64,000 nucleotides of DNA from Streptomyces sp. NBC_01439. Its GTDB lineage: Bacteria; Actinomycetota; Actinomycetes; Streptomycetales; Streptomycetaceae. Position 1 is the first letter of the stretch; every line of letters starts with the position of its first letter. The translations under genes were made by a program, and so were the position numbers. Positions 29,514 through 37,824 of this stretch are shown here, in pieces. The notes under the pieces were generated by a model that ran no database searches, had not been told where the DNA came from, and saw nothing but the letters and a program-made list of their open reading frames with translations. The stretch covers positions 3,422,001 to 3,486,000 of the forward strand of contig NZ_CP109487.1 of NCBI RefSeq assembly GCF_036227605.1, given 5' to 3'.

Positions 29514-30905
29514 TCATCCGAGGTCGAGACGCAGGAGATCTTCCTCCGTCTCGCGGCGGACGATCACTCGGGCCTGTCCGTCGCGCACCGCGACGACGGG
29601 CGGGCGCAGCGCGTGGTTGTAGTTGCTGGCCATGGAGCGGCAGTACGCGCCGGTGGCCGGAACGGCCAGCAGGTCGCCGGGTGCGAGGTCGGCGGGCAGG
29701 AACGCGTCCTTCACGACGATGTCGCCGCTCTCGCAGTGCTTGCCGACGACGCGTACGAGCATGGGCTCGGCGGTGGAGGTGCGCGAGACCAAGGAGATGG
29801 AGTACTCGGCGTCGTAGAGGGCGGTACGGATGTTGTCGGACATCCCGCCGTCGACGCTCACGTAGGTCCGCAGGCCTTCCAGCGGCTTGATCGTCCCCAC
29901 CTCGTACAGCGTGAACGCGGTCGGGCCGACGATGGCGCGGCCGGGCTCGACCGAGATCCGCGGGGCGCGCAGTCCGGCGCTCTCGCACTCGCGGGCCACG
30001 ATCTCGGTGAGGGCCTTGGCGATCTCGTGGGGCTCGCGCGGGTCGTCGTTCGAGGTGTACGCGATGCCGAGGCCACCGCCGAGGTCGATCTCGGGCAGCT
30101 CCACCCCGTGCTCGTCCCGTACGGCGGCCAGCAGCCGCACGACGCGCTTGGCGGAGACCTCGAAGCCGGCCATGTCGAAGATCTGCGAACCGATGTGGGA
30201 GTGGACGCCGAGCAGCTCCAGCGAGTCGTGCCCGAGCGCCCGGCGCACGGCCTCGGCGGCGGACCCGTCGGCGACCGCGATGCCGAACTTCTGGTCCTCG
30301 TGCGCGGTGGCGATGAACTCGTGGGTGTGCGCCTCGACGCCGACCGTCACGCGGATCTGGACGGGCTGGCGGACGCCCAGCTCACGGGCGACGTGCGCGA
30401 CGCGGGCGATCTCCTGGAAGGAGTCGAGCACGATGCGTCCGACCCCGGCCTCGACGGCCCGCCGGATCTCGCCCTCGGACTTATTGTTCCCGTGGAAGGC
30501 GATCCGCGCGGCGGGCATCCCGGCGGCGAGCGCGGTGGTCAGCTCCCCGCCGGAGCACACGTCGACGTTCAGTCCCTCTTCCTTCAGCCACTTCACGACG
30601 GCCTTGGAGAGGAACGCCTTGCCGGCGTAGAACACGTCGGCGTCGGGACCGAAGGCGTGCGCCCAGGCCCGGCAGCGGGCCCGGAAGTCCTCCTCGTCGA
30701 GGAAGTAGGCGGGGGTGCCGAACTCCTCGGCGAGCTCGGTGACTTCGATGCCGCCCACGGCGACGACCCCGTCGGCCCCACGCTCGACGGTCCGGGCCCA
30801 GACCTTCTCGTCGAGCGCGTTCAGGTCGGCGGGCGGCGGGGAGTAGTGCCCCTCGGGCAGGACGTCGGCGTGGCGGGGCCCGGCGGGGTGCGCGGAACGG
30901 CTCAT
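29514..30905 (-). CDS. lysA: diaminopimelate decarboxylase
   Basis: PLP fold-type III decarboxylase making lysine from meso-diaminopimelate, 463 aa. PLP lysine Lys96 in VFYAGKAFLSKAV; substrate loop HIGSQIFD; GGGLGIAYTSNDDPREP; EPGRAIVGPTAFTLYEVG; CESGDI(V)VKDAFLP. GTG/ATG start at 30905, 19 nt downstream of the NrtL gene, so the two are likely cotranscribed. The argS-lysA-hom order is familiar in actinobacteria; here argS is replaced by a catalytic-domain-less relative. Confidence 0.97.
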   Translation of the reverse strand: MSRSAHPAGPRHADVLPEGHYSPPPADLNALDEKVWARTVERGADGVVAVGGIEVTELAEEFGTPAYFLDEEDFRARCRAWAHAFGPDADVFYAGKAFLSKAVVKWLKEEGLNVDVCSGGELTTALAAGMPAARIAFHGNNKSEGEIRRAVEAGVGRIVLDSFQEIARVAHVARELGVRQPVQIRVTVGVEAHTHEFIATAHEDQKFGIAVADGSAAEAVRRALGHDSLELLGVHSHIGSQIFDMAGFEVSAKRVVRLLAAVRDEHGVELPEIDLGGGLGIAYTSNDDPREPHEIAKALTEIVARECESAGLRAPRISVEPGRAIVGPTAFTLYEVGTIKPLEGLRTYVSVDGGMSDNIRTALYDAEYSISLVSRTSTAEPMLVRVVGKHCESGDIVVKDAFLPADLAPGDLLAVPATGAYCRSMASNYNHALRPPVVAVRDGQARVIVRRETEEDLLRLDLG

Positions 30906-30924
30906 CGGTATCTCTCTTCGCGGG

Positions 30925-31854
30925 TCACAAGCGTGTCGGTGCGTCTATGCCGAGCAGGGCCAGGCCGCCGGCCAGCACCGTCCCGGCGGCTTCGGCAAGA
31001 GCCAGCCGGGCACGGTGGGCGGCCGAGGGTTTCTCGTCGCCCTTGGGCAGGACGCGGTGCTGGAAGTCGAGCAGCGCGTCGGCCAGCTCGACGAGGTGCC
31101 GGGCGAGCCGCTCGGGCGCACGGTGGTGCGCGGCGGCTTCGAGGACGAGGGGGTGGTCGGCGAGGACGCGCAACAGGGCGGGCGCGTCGACCTCGCCGGG
31201 CTCGGGGCGGAACCCCAGCTGCTCGGCATTGCGTACGAGCGCGTGGGCGCGGGCACGGGCGTACCGCACCCGGAAGAGCTCGTTGCCCTCCCCCTGTACG
31301 AGCAGCTCGTCGCGGAACTCAGGGGTCTCGCGCGCGGGGGTGGTGAGCGCGGCCCAGGCGACGGCGTCGGCCCCGTACCGCGCGAGCACGTCCCCGTCCC
31401 GGCGGGCGACGGGCGCGACGCTCACGGCCGGACCGGGCAGGGCTCCCTGCAGGGCCTCGATCCGCGCGACGGCGGCCCGTACGAGGCGCTCGCGCAGCTC
31501 GCCGGACGGCGGATCCGGGACCTCGATCACCGCCACCGGGCGCACGTCACGCACCAGCTGGGCGGCGGAAACGGAACTCAGCGAAAAGTTCAGGAACCCG
31601 GCCCCGGTGACCTCGACCCGCTCGATCCCGGCCACACCGCCCAGCCGGCGGGCCAGTACCTCGGCCACCTCGGCCGGCCGCGCTCCGGCGCCCTTCGCGA
31701 TCTGGAAGGCGACGGGGGTGGCGTACTCCCCCACCCCACCGGGCCGGGTCCGCTCGACCACGACCCGCGCGGGCACCGCCCCGCCCAGCTCACCGTCCTC
31801 GACGGCGCGGCGCACGGCGCTCACGACGCAACGGGAGAGGTCTGCGGGGGTCAC
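30925..31854 (-). CDS. nrtL: ArgS-related anticodon-binding protein (NrtL)
   Basis: 309-aa relative of arginyl-tRNA synthetase that keeps the N-terminal Arg-tRNA synthetase domain (VVVERTRPGGVGEYATPVAFQIAKGAGARPAEVAEVLARRL ... VEVTGAGFLNFSL) and the DALR anticodon-binding domain (VRYARARAHALVRNAEQLGF ... HHRAPERLARHLVELADALLDFQHR) but lacks the Rossmann catalytic core: no HIGH or KMSKS motif is present. It therefore cannot charge tRNA by itself. ATG 31854. It lies just upstream of lysA, exactly where argS is found in many actinobacteria. I recall the name NrtL for this family; its function is unknown to me. Confidence 0.8.
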   Translation of the reverse strand: MTPADLSRCVVSAVRRAVEDGELGGAVPARVVVERTRPGGVGEYATPVAFQIAKGAGARPAEVAEVLARRLGGVAGIERVEVTGAGFLNFSLSSVSAAQLVRDVRPVAVIEVPDPPSGELRERLVRAAVARIEALQGALPGPAVSVAPVARRDGDVLARYGADAVAWAALTTPARETPEFRDELLVQGEGNELFRVRYARARAHALVRNAEQLGFRPEPGEVDAPALLRVLADHPLVLEAAAHHRAPERLARHLVELADALLDFQHRVLPKGDEKPSAAHRARLALAEAAGTVLAGGLALLGIDAPTRL

Positions 31855-31948
31855 GGGACCCAGCCTAGGGGAGACGCACCGTCATGGGTCGAAGGGTTTC
31901 GCCATGTGAACAGCGCCCTGGACGAGCGGGCCCGGCAAACGGGCCGCC

Positions 31949-32386
31949 CTACTGGAGGGGACCGCCCCTCCCCCTCCCGGCGGGCGCCCCTTCCCACCCG
32001 TCGTGCCGGTCCTTGCTCTCGATCAGCCGGCGCACGACCCGTACCAGCTCGGTGGGCTCGAACGGCTTCGCGAGGAAGGCGTCCACCCCGGCCGCGATCC
32101 CGGCCTCCACCTCTTGCTGCGTGCAGGCGCTGACGATGGCGACGGGGACGTCCCTGGTCCGCGGATCGGCCCGCAGCTGCGCGGCAGCCCCGAACCCGTC
32201 CAGCCGCGGCATGACCACATCAAGGGTGATCGCATCGGGACACACCTGATGCACGACGTCCAGACACTCGGCACCATCGTTCGCGGTCACGACCTCGAAG
32301 CCCTCCAGCTCGAGATTGACCTTGATCAGCTGCCGGATGACCTTGTTGTCGTCGACAACAAGCACCCGACCCGAGACGCCTGGCAC
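31949..32386 (-). CDS. stand-alone response regulator (receiver domain only)
   Basis: 145-aa CheY-like protein from GTG 32386 (MPGVSGRVLVVDDNKVIRQL). Asp12/Asp13 acidic pocket, phosphoacceptor Asp56 (AITLDVVMPRLDG), Lys in AFLAKPFEPTELVR. The C-terminus after residue 125 is short and Gly/Arg-rich with no output domain, so it acts through protein-protein contact or as a phosphate sink. No kinase is adjacent. It is conserved at this spot in Streptomyces by recollection. It is divergent from the tRNA-Arg gene. Confidence 0.88.
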   Translation of the reverse strand: MPGVSGRVLVVDDNKVIRQLIKVNLELEGFEVVTANDGAECLDVVHQVCPDAITLDVVMPRLDGFGAAAQLRADPRTRDVPVAIVSACTQQEVEAGIAAGVDAFLAKPFEPTELVRVVRRLIESKDRHDGWEGAPAGRGRGGPLQ

Positions 32387-32479
32387 AACTCGAGAGTAGG
32401 TCCGCGGGGGCCCCCGCGTCCGGGTTTTCGCCACTTCCACCCCCTGCGGGCGAACCACTCCCTCCTCCCCCGTAAAGCA

Positions 32480-32510
32480 GTTCCTGATCACCCCACGGAA
32501 GCTGGTAGTG
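32480..32510 (+). promoter_or_regulatory. possible tRNA-Arg promoter
   Basis: TTCCTG (32480-32485) and TAGTGT (32505-32510) could be -35 and -10 elements with 19-bp spacing, the -10 ending 30 bp before the tRNA. Suggestive only. Confidence 0.35.
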
Positions 32511-32540
32511 TTCAACCCGTCGCCGCAACACCAACGACGC

Positions 32541-32612
32541 GCCCCCGTAGCTCAGGGGATAGAGCAACGGCCTCCGGAGCCGTGTGCGCAGGTTCGAATC
32601 CTGCCGGGGGCA
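32541..32612 (+). tRNA. tRNA-Arg (anticodon CCG)
   Basis: Cloverleaf folded by eye: acceptor GCCCCCG/CGGGGGC, D stem GCTC/GAGC, anticodon stem ACGGC/GCCGT with loop CTCCGGA (anticodon CCG at 32574-32576), T stem GCAGG/CCTGC with loop TTCGAAT, discriminator A. No encoded CCA follows (next bases CTT). It decodes CGG arginine codons. tRNA 3' ends are common integration sites, and a restriction-modification operon starts about 100 bp downstream. Confidence 0.97.
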
Positions 32613-32632
32613 CTTCGCAGGAAGTGCCAAAG

Positions 32633-32670
32633 AGACCCTCCAAACAGTGTCATTACTGTTCGGAGGGTCT
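32633..32670 (+). terminator. terminator after tRNA-Arg
   Basis: AGACCCTCC (32633-32641) pairs with GGAGGGTCT (32662-32670); inside, AACAGT (32643-32648) pairs with ACTGTT (32655-32660), loop GTCATT; one A/C mismatch separates the two stems. TTCTTGTGTTT follows, so it is a rare T-rich intrinsic terminator for this genome. Confidence 0.9.
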
Positions 32671-32725
32671 TCTTGTGTTTCGCACCATGGACACCCGCAG
32701 ACCAGCATTCGGGGGGACCGACACC

Positions 32726-35700
32726 GTGGACGACAGACTCCGCGACTTCGCGAAGGGCTCACCGAACTTCGGGGTCCTCTACCAGCATCAGCCGCTGCTC
32801 TCTCTTTACGGCGCTTCGGCGGAAGCCACGGTTTTCACTCACCCGAACTCGTCCCTGGTCCAGGCCGGCCAGTTCGGTGAGGTCCTCGCCGAGGAGCTGA
32901 TCACCCGCATCGGTATGCGGATCGAGGGCGACCGGCAGGTCGACCGGCTGACCGCGCTGACGCGTGCCGGGGTACTCGTCCCCGAGATCCGTGACGATTT
33001 CGACCGGCTGCGCCGCGACCGGAACAAGGCCGCGCACAGCCACCTGTTCGACACGGCACGGGCCCTGGCCGCCGTACGCGTCTGCTACAAGCTCGGCCTC
33101 TGGTTCCACGACGCCATCGAGGGCCGGCGGACGGTCGCGGAGTTCGTACCGCCCACGGACCCCGGTGACACCGCGCAGGTCACCGACCCGGCCGAGCTGG
33201 CCGAGCTGCGGGAGGCCCTCGACGGCCACCGACAGGCGCTCACCCAGGCCCGGACCAGGCTCGCCGAGTCAAGCGACGCCCTCGAAGCCGAGCGCAAGGC
33301 ACGGGCCGAGGCCGAGCACCTCATCGCCAGCGCCGACGCGAACAAGAGCAAGCTGCTGGCCCGCGTCGAGCAGCTGACCTCGCAGATCGACGAACTGCGC
33401 ACCACCCAGCAGGCGAAGTACGAGGCAGCCCGTCAGCAGCCCCGGCAGGTGGACGCCAAGCGCCGCGAGGCGATCATCCACCGTGCGCAGCGGCCGGCCC
33501 CGCTCAACGAGGTACAGGCCCGCGACGCCATCGACGGGATGCTGCGCGCGTCCGGCTGGGTCGTGCAGGACCGCGACCAGGTCAACCCGGAGGCGGGTCA
33601 GGGTGTGGCGGTCCGCGAGTTCACCCTCGCGACCGGCCGCGCGGACTACGTCCTGTACGTCGACGGGCACATCGTCGGCGTGGTCGAGGCCAAGCGCGAG
33701 GGCGACCACCTGTCCAGCGCCGTCGAGCAGAACGACCGTTACGCGTCCGGAGTCCTGAAGGAGCACCGCCTCGCGGTCTGGCGCGAGGCGGAGCCCTTCG
33801 CGTTCCGGTACGCGACCACCGGCACCGAGACGTACTTCATCAACCGCCTCGACCCCGACGCCCGCTCCCGCGAGGTCTTCTCGTTCCACCGGCCCGAGAC
33901 GGTGGCCGCGTGGATGCGGCGCGCGGAGGAGAACCGGGAGGCCCTCACGTTCCGCGCGGCTCTGCGCCAACTGCCCGTACTGGAGGCCAACGGCCTGCGC
34001 CTCGCCCAGATCGACGCGATCACCGGTCTGGAGAAGTCCCTGGGCGAGGACCGCGCGCGGGCGCTGATCCAGATGGCGACCGGCGCCGGCAAGACCTTCA
34101 CGGCCGTGGCGCAGACGTACCGGCTGCTCAAGCACGCCAAGGCCCGGCGGATCCTGTTCCTCGTGGACCGCAACAACCTGGGGCGGCAGGCCTACGACGA
34201 GTTCCGGAAGTTCACGACGCCCGACGACGGCCGCAAGCTCTCCGACATCTACAACGTCGACCGCCTGGCCGCCGCCGGACTCCAGGACACCTCGTCGGTC
34301 ACCATCTGCACGATCCAGAAGATGTACTCGCTGCTGCGCGGGGAAACCATCGCCGAGGACGAGCAAGCGGACGAGGCCGCGGACAGCGAGGCGTACGAGG
34401 ACACGTACGCCACCGACCTGCCGATCGACGTCTCCTACAACCCCGATGTGCCGATCGAGTCCTTCGACCTGATCATCGTGGACGAGTGCCACCGGTCGAT
34501 CTACGGGCTGTGGCGGGGGGTCCTGGAGTACTTCGACGCGCATCTGGTCGGCCTGACCGCCACGCCCACGCTCCAGACCCTCGGCTTCTTCGGCCGCAAC
34601 CTGGTCTCCGAGTACACCTACCCGCAGGCGGTGGCGGACGGGGTGAACGTCGACTTCGACGTCGTACGGATGCGGACCGACCTGCGGGAGAACGGCGGCG
34701 CGAAGATCGAGTCGGGTACGACGGTACGGATCAAGGACCGCAAGACCCGGCGGCAGCGCTACCAGGAGCTGGACGACGACTTCACGTACACGACCAGGCA
34801 GATCGGCCGGTCGGTGGTCACGGTGGACGAGATCCGTGCGGTCCTGACGGCGTACCGGGACAACTGGCAGCGCTGGTTCCCCGGGCGTAGCGAACTCCCC
34901 AAGACCCTGATCTTCGCGGTCGGCGAGGACCATGCCGAGGACGTCCTGGCCCAGGTCAAGGAGATCTTCGGGCGTGGAGACGATTTCGCGAAGAAGATCA
35001 CGTACAAGAGCCGCCAGGCCGGCGAGGACCCGGACGAGCTGATCCGCGCGCTGCGGAACTCGCCCCGGATGCGGGTCGCCGTGACCGTCGACATGATCGC
35101 TACGGGCACGGACGTAAAGGCCCTGGAGTGCGTCATCTTCCTGCGCGAGGTGCGCAGCGCGGTGCTCTTCGAGCAGATGAAGGGGCGCGGCGCCCGGACC
35201 ATCGACGCGACGGAGCTCCAGGAGGTCACGCCGGACGCGGACGCGTCGGTGCGCAAGGACCGCTTCGTGCTCGTGGACGCGGTGGGCGTGACGGACTCGC
35301 CGCTGGTGGACGCCCGGCCGCTGGTTCCGGCGGGTGAGCGCCAGGTGTCGCTGGCCAAGCTGCTCGACAAGGCCGGTACGAAGTCGATCAGCGCGAACGA
35401 GGCCGAGATCCTGGCGGGACGTCTGGCTCGCCTCAACCAGCAGCTGACGACGGAGGAACGCGAGCAGCTGACGCGGGCGGCGGGCGGACAGACGCTGTCC
35501 GAGATCGCGGGAGCGATCGTCAAGGCGGTGGACCCGGACCGGCAGGAACGCGCGCTGGACGAGGGCGGCCAGGCGGCGGCCCGGCGACTGGTCGAGAACG
35601 CGATCGCGCCGCTGACGGAGCGGCCTGAGCTGCGGCGGCACATCATCGAGATCCGGCGGGACAAGGACTACGTCTTCGACGAGTTCACGCCCGTCGCGGT

Positions 35701-36286
35701 GACGGATCTGAACGAGATCCCGCGCGAGGAGCGGGCGAAGGAGCAGGTCGACCGCTGGAGCCGGCTCCTGAAGGAGGAGCGCGACCGCATCGCGGCGGTC
35801 AGCATCGCCCTGACGAGCCCGAGGTCGGTCTCCCCGGCGGAGACGTACGCGGCGCTCCAGGAGCTGGCGCTGGAGATCCGCCGCCCGCACTTCGGGTGGA
35901 CGCCGAAGGCTCTCTGGACGTACTACGAGGACCTGGGTGTGGCAGCCCACTCTCCCGGCCGCGAGGCGGGCGTGCCGGATCTGATCTCCCTGATCCGGTA
36001 CGAGCTGGGCGTGGACGAGGAGCTGCGGCCGTACCGTGAGACGGTGGAGGAACGCTTCGAGGCGTGGCTGCTGAAGCAGAGCCAGGCCGGGGCGGACTTC
36101 TCGCAGGAGCAGCTGTGGTGGCTGCGGTCCATACGGGACGTGGTGGCGAGTGACGTCGGCATCAGCACCAAGGAGTTCAACGCGGAGCCCTTCAAGGGGA
36201 AGGGCGGAGGCCGCGGTTTCCAGCACGCTTTCCCGGGGCGGGATGTGCGGTCTCTATTGAATGAGTTGAATCGAGAATTGGCTTGA
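32726..36286 (+). CDS. hsdR: type I restriction enzyme subunit R with N-terminal HEPN-like domain
   Basis: Motor/nuclease subunit of a type I restriction-modification system, 1186 aa. The GTG start at 32726 has GGGGGGA upstream; ATG 32687 is an in-frame alternative without a ribosome site. Residues about 1-135 resemble DUF4145/HEPN with RNKAAH (Arg99-x4-His104); a coiled coil follows at 140-240; HSDR_N nuclease with Asp307...Glu321-Ala-Lys323 (VEAKREG); SF2 helicase with Walker A TGAGKT near 452-457 and DECH at 586-589; helicase C with VTVDMIATGTD; C-terminal EcoEI_R-like region. The stop overlaps the hsdS start (TTGA). Size and domain order fit the EcoAI/EcoR-type families. Confidence 0.93.
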   Translation: MDDRLRDFAKGSPNFGVLYQHQPLLSLYGASAEATVFTHPNSSLVQAGQFGEVLAEELITRIGMRIEGDRQVDRLTALTRAGVLVPEIRDDFDRLRRDRNKAAHSHLFDTARALAAVRVCYKLGLWFHDAIEGRRTVAEFVPPTDPGDTAQVTDPAELAELREALDGHRQALTQARTRLAESSDALEAERKARAEAEHLIASADANKSKLLARVEQLTSQIDELRTTQQAKYEAARQQPRQVDAKRREAIIHRAQRPAPLNEVQARDAIDGMLRASGWVVQDRDQVNPEAGQGVAVREFTLATGRADYVLYVDGHIVGVVEAKREGDHLSSAVEQNDRYASGVLKEHRLAVWREAEPFAFRYATTGTETYFINRLDPDARSREVFSFHRPETVAAWMRRAEENREALTFRAALRQLPVLEANGLRLAQIDAITGLEKSLGEDRARALIQMATGAGKTFTAVAQTYRLLKHAKARRILFLVDRNNLGRQAYDEFRKFTTPDDGRKLSDIYNVDRLAAAGLQDTSSVTICTIQKMYSLLRGETIAEDEQADEAADSEAYEDTYATDLPIDVSYNPDVPIESFDLIIVDECHRSIYGLWRGVLEYFDAHLVGLTATPTLQTLGFFGRNLVSEYTYPQAVADGVNVDFDVVRMRTDLRENGGAKIESGTTVRIKDRKTRRQRYQELDDDFTYTTRQIGRSVVTVDEIRAVLTAYRDNWQRWFPGRSELPKTLIFAVGEDHAEDVLAQVKEIFGRGDDFAKKITYKSRQAGEDPDELIRALRNSPRMRVAVTVDMIATGTDVKALECVIFLREVRSAVLFEQMKGRGARTIDATELQEVTPDADASVRKDRFVLVDAVGVTDSPLVDARPLVPAGERQVSLAKLLDKAGTKSISANEAEILAGRLARLNQQLTTEEREQLTRAAGGQTLSEIAGAIVKAVDPDRQERALDEGGQAAARRLVENAIAPLTERPELRRHIIEIRRDKDYVFDEFTPVAVTDLNEIPREERAKEQVDRWSRLLKEERDRIAAVSIALTSPRSVSPAETYAALQELALEIRRPHFGWTPKALWTYYEDLGVAAHSPGREAGVPDLISLIRYELGVDEELRPYRETVEERFEAWLLKQSQAGADFSQEQLWWLRSIRDVVASDVGISTKEFNAEPFKGKGGGRGFQHAFPGRDVRSLLNELNRELA

Positions 36287-37824
36287 GTGACGTGGAACTT
36301 CCGGCGGGATGGGCCTGGTCCAGGCTGGAGGAAGTCGCCGAAGTGCGACTTGGTCGGCAACGTTCCCCAAAGAACCATTCCGGCGACCAAATGCGCCCAT
36401 ACCTGAGAGCCGCCAACGTAGACTGGAACGGCCTCAAACTTGGCGACGTGAAGGAGATGAACTTCACCGACGCCGAGCTGGAGACGTATCGTCTGATTCC
36501 CGGAGACATCATTCTAAGCGAGGCATCGGGAAGCGCGGGTGAGGTTGGCAAACCAGCCATCTGGAACAATCAGATCGCCGACTGCTGCTTCCAAAACACC
36601 TTGATCCGGGTGCGCGCCACGACCGACATTGAGCCACATTATCTCCTGCACCTATTGCGCCATGAAGCCACGCGAGGGGCTTTCGCAAAGGGGGCGCGTG
36701 GAGTCGGGATCCACCACCTCGGAGCTGCAAAGCTGGCCGCTTGGCAGATCCCCGTGCCACCTCTAGCCGAGCAGCGCCGCATCGTCGAATCCCTCGAAAG
36801 CCACCTCTCCCGCCTCGACGCAGGCAGTGCTGACTTGACCGTGGCTCAGACGAAGTCCCAACGACTCAGGTCACTTCTCTACGGCCGCGCGATGTCTGGA
36901 GGTTTCAGCCGCCCAGTAAATGCGGACGAAACAGTAACAGAAAGCACTCTCCACCGAGCCAGCAGATCCCTGGCCACCCGCCGGTGGCAGCCCATCACTC
37001 CCGTCAGTATTCCTGGATACACCCTGCCGGATAATTGGACGAATATCAGCCTAGGCACCTTGTCACACTCGTCTGGATACGGCACTTCGACCAAGTGTGG
37101 CTACGGCGCCCTGGGTTATCCAGTTCTGCGCATTCCCAATGTTCAGGGTGGATCAATCGATCTATCAGACGTCAAGAACGCGGTTGACCCGGAACTCGAC
37201 CTGACGAAATTCTCCCTCGATCCTGGAGACCTACTGTTCGTACGCACCAATGGCAGCCCGAGTCTCATCGGTCGAGTAGGCGTAGTGGAGAAACCTCTCG
37301 CCTACGCCTTCGCGTCCTACCTCATCAGGTTCCGACTCACACCCGGTTTTGTGGAACCTCGCTGGATCGAATTGGTCACGCAGAGCCCACTTTGGCGGCG
37401 AGCGATCGAACGGTACGCAGCCTCGTCAGCTGGTCAGTACAACCTCAGCGCCGAAACGCTCTCGCGGCTTCCGATCCCTGTCCCGCCCTTGGAAGTACAG
37501 CGTGAAACGCTCGCCGCAGTAGACACCGCAGTCGCCGGGGCTGTCCGTCTGGTCTCCGCCACCAATGCGGCCATCACGCGGTCGAGGCACCTGCGAATTT
37601 CAGTAGCGAACCGCGCGTTCAGCGGTCGGCTGGTCCCCCAAGACCCCGTCGACGAGCCCGCCACCGCGCTTCTCGACCGCATCCGGGCCGAGCGCGAAGC
37701 TCAGGGCGGCAAGGTCAAGCGGGGCACCCGTCGGCCCCGTAAGGCGGCCGAAGCCGCACCGCCTCCGGCCCCCGCCTCAACCCCTTCGCCCACTACCGCC
37801 GTTCAGCAGGAGCTTCCGCTGTGA
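36283..37824 (+). CDS. hsdS: type I restriction-modification specificity subunit S
   Basis: DNA-recognition subunit shared by the methylase and the restrictase; 513 aa from TTG 36283 (4-nt overlap with hsdR; GTG 36292 is an alternative). Two target-recognition domains: TRD1 about 1-165 ending in the conserved region IPVPPLAEQRRIVESLESHLSRLD, and TRD2 about 225-430 ending in LPIPVPPLEVQRETLAAVDTAVAG, so it should recognise a bipartite site. The C-terminus is Pro/Ala-rich. Base composition is visibly lower in GC than the flanking hsdR and hsdM (for example 36400-37450), as expected of frequently exchanged TRDs. Confidence 0.93.
   Translation: MSDVELPAGWAWSRLEEVAEVRLGRQRSPKNHSGDQMRPYLRAANVDWNGLKLGDVKEMNFTDAELETYRLIPGDIILSEASGSAGEVGKPAIWNNQIADCCFQNTLIRVRATTDIEPHYLLHLLRHEATRGAFAKGARGVGIHHLGAAKLAAWQIPVPPLAEQRRIVESLESHLSRLDAGSADLTVAQTKSQRLRSLLYGRAMSGGFSRPVNADETVTESTLHRASRSLATRRWQPITPVSIPGYTLPDNWTNISLGTLSHSSGYGTSTKCGYGALGYPVLRIPNVQGGSIDLSDVKNAVDPELDLTKFSLDPGDLLFVRTNGSPSLIGRVGVVEKPLAYAFASYLIRFRLTPGFVEPRWIELVTQSPLWRRAIERYAASSAGQYNLSAETLSRLPIPVPPLEVQRETLAAVDTAVAGAVRLVSATNAAITRSRHLRISVANRAFSGRLVPQDPVDEPATALLDRIRAEREAQGGKVKRGTRRPRKAAEAAPPPAPASTPSPTTAVQQELPL

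Noticed and set aside
32687..32725. ATG 32687 as the hsdR start
   Set aside because: No Shine-Dalgarno, only 17 nt after the tRNA terminator; GTG 32726 has GGGGGGA. Kept as an alternative.
32621..32750. CRISPR-like or attachment-site repeat next to the tRNA
   Set aside because: Only a terminator hairpin is present; no direct repeat of the tRNA 3' end was seen nearby.
33269..36226. 985-codon open frame antisense to hsdR
   Set aside because: HsdR motifs on the plus strand are unambiguous; the antisense frame has no recognisable domain.
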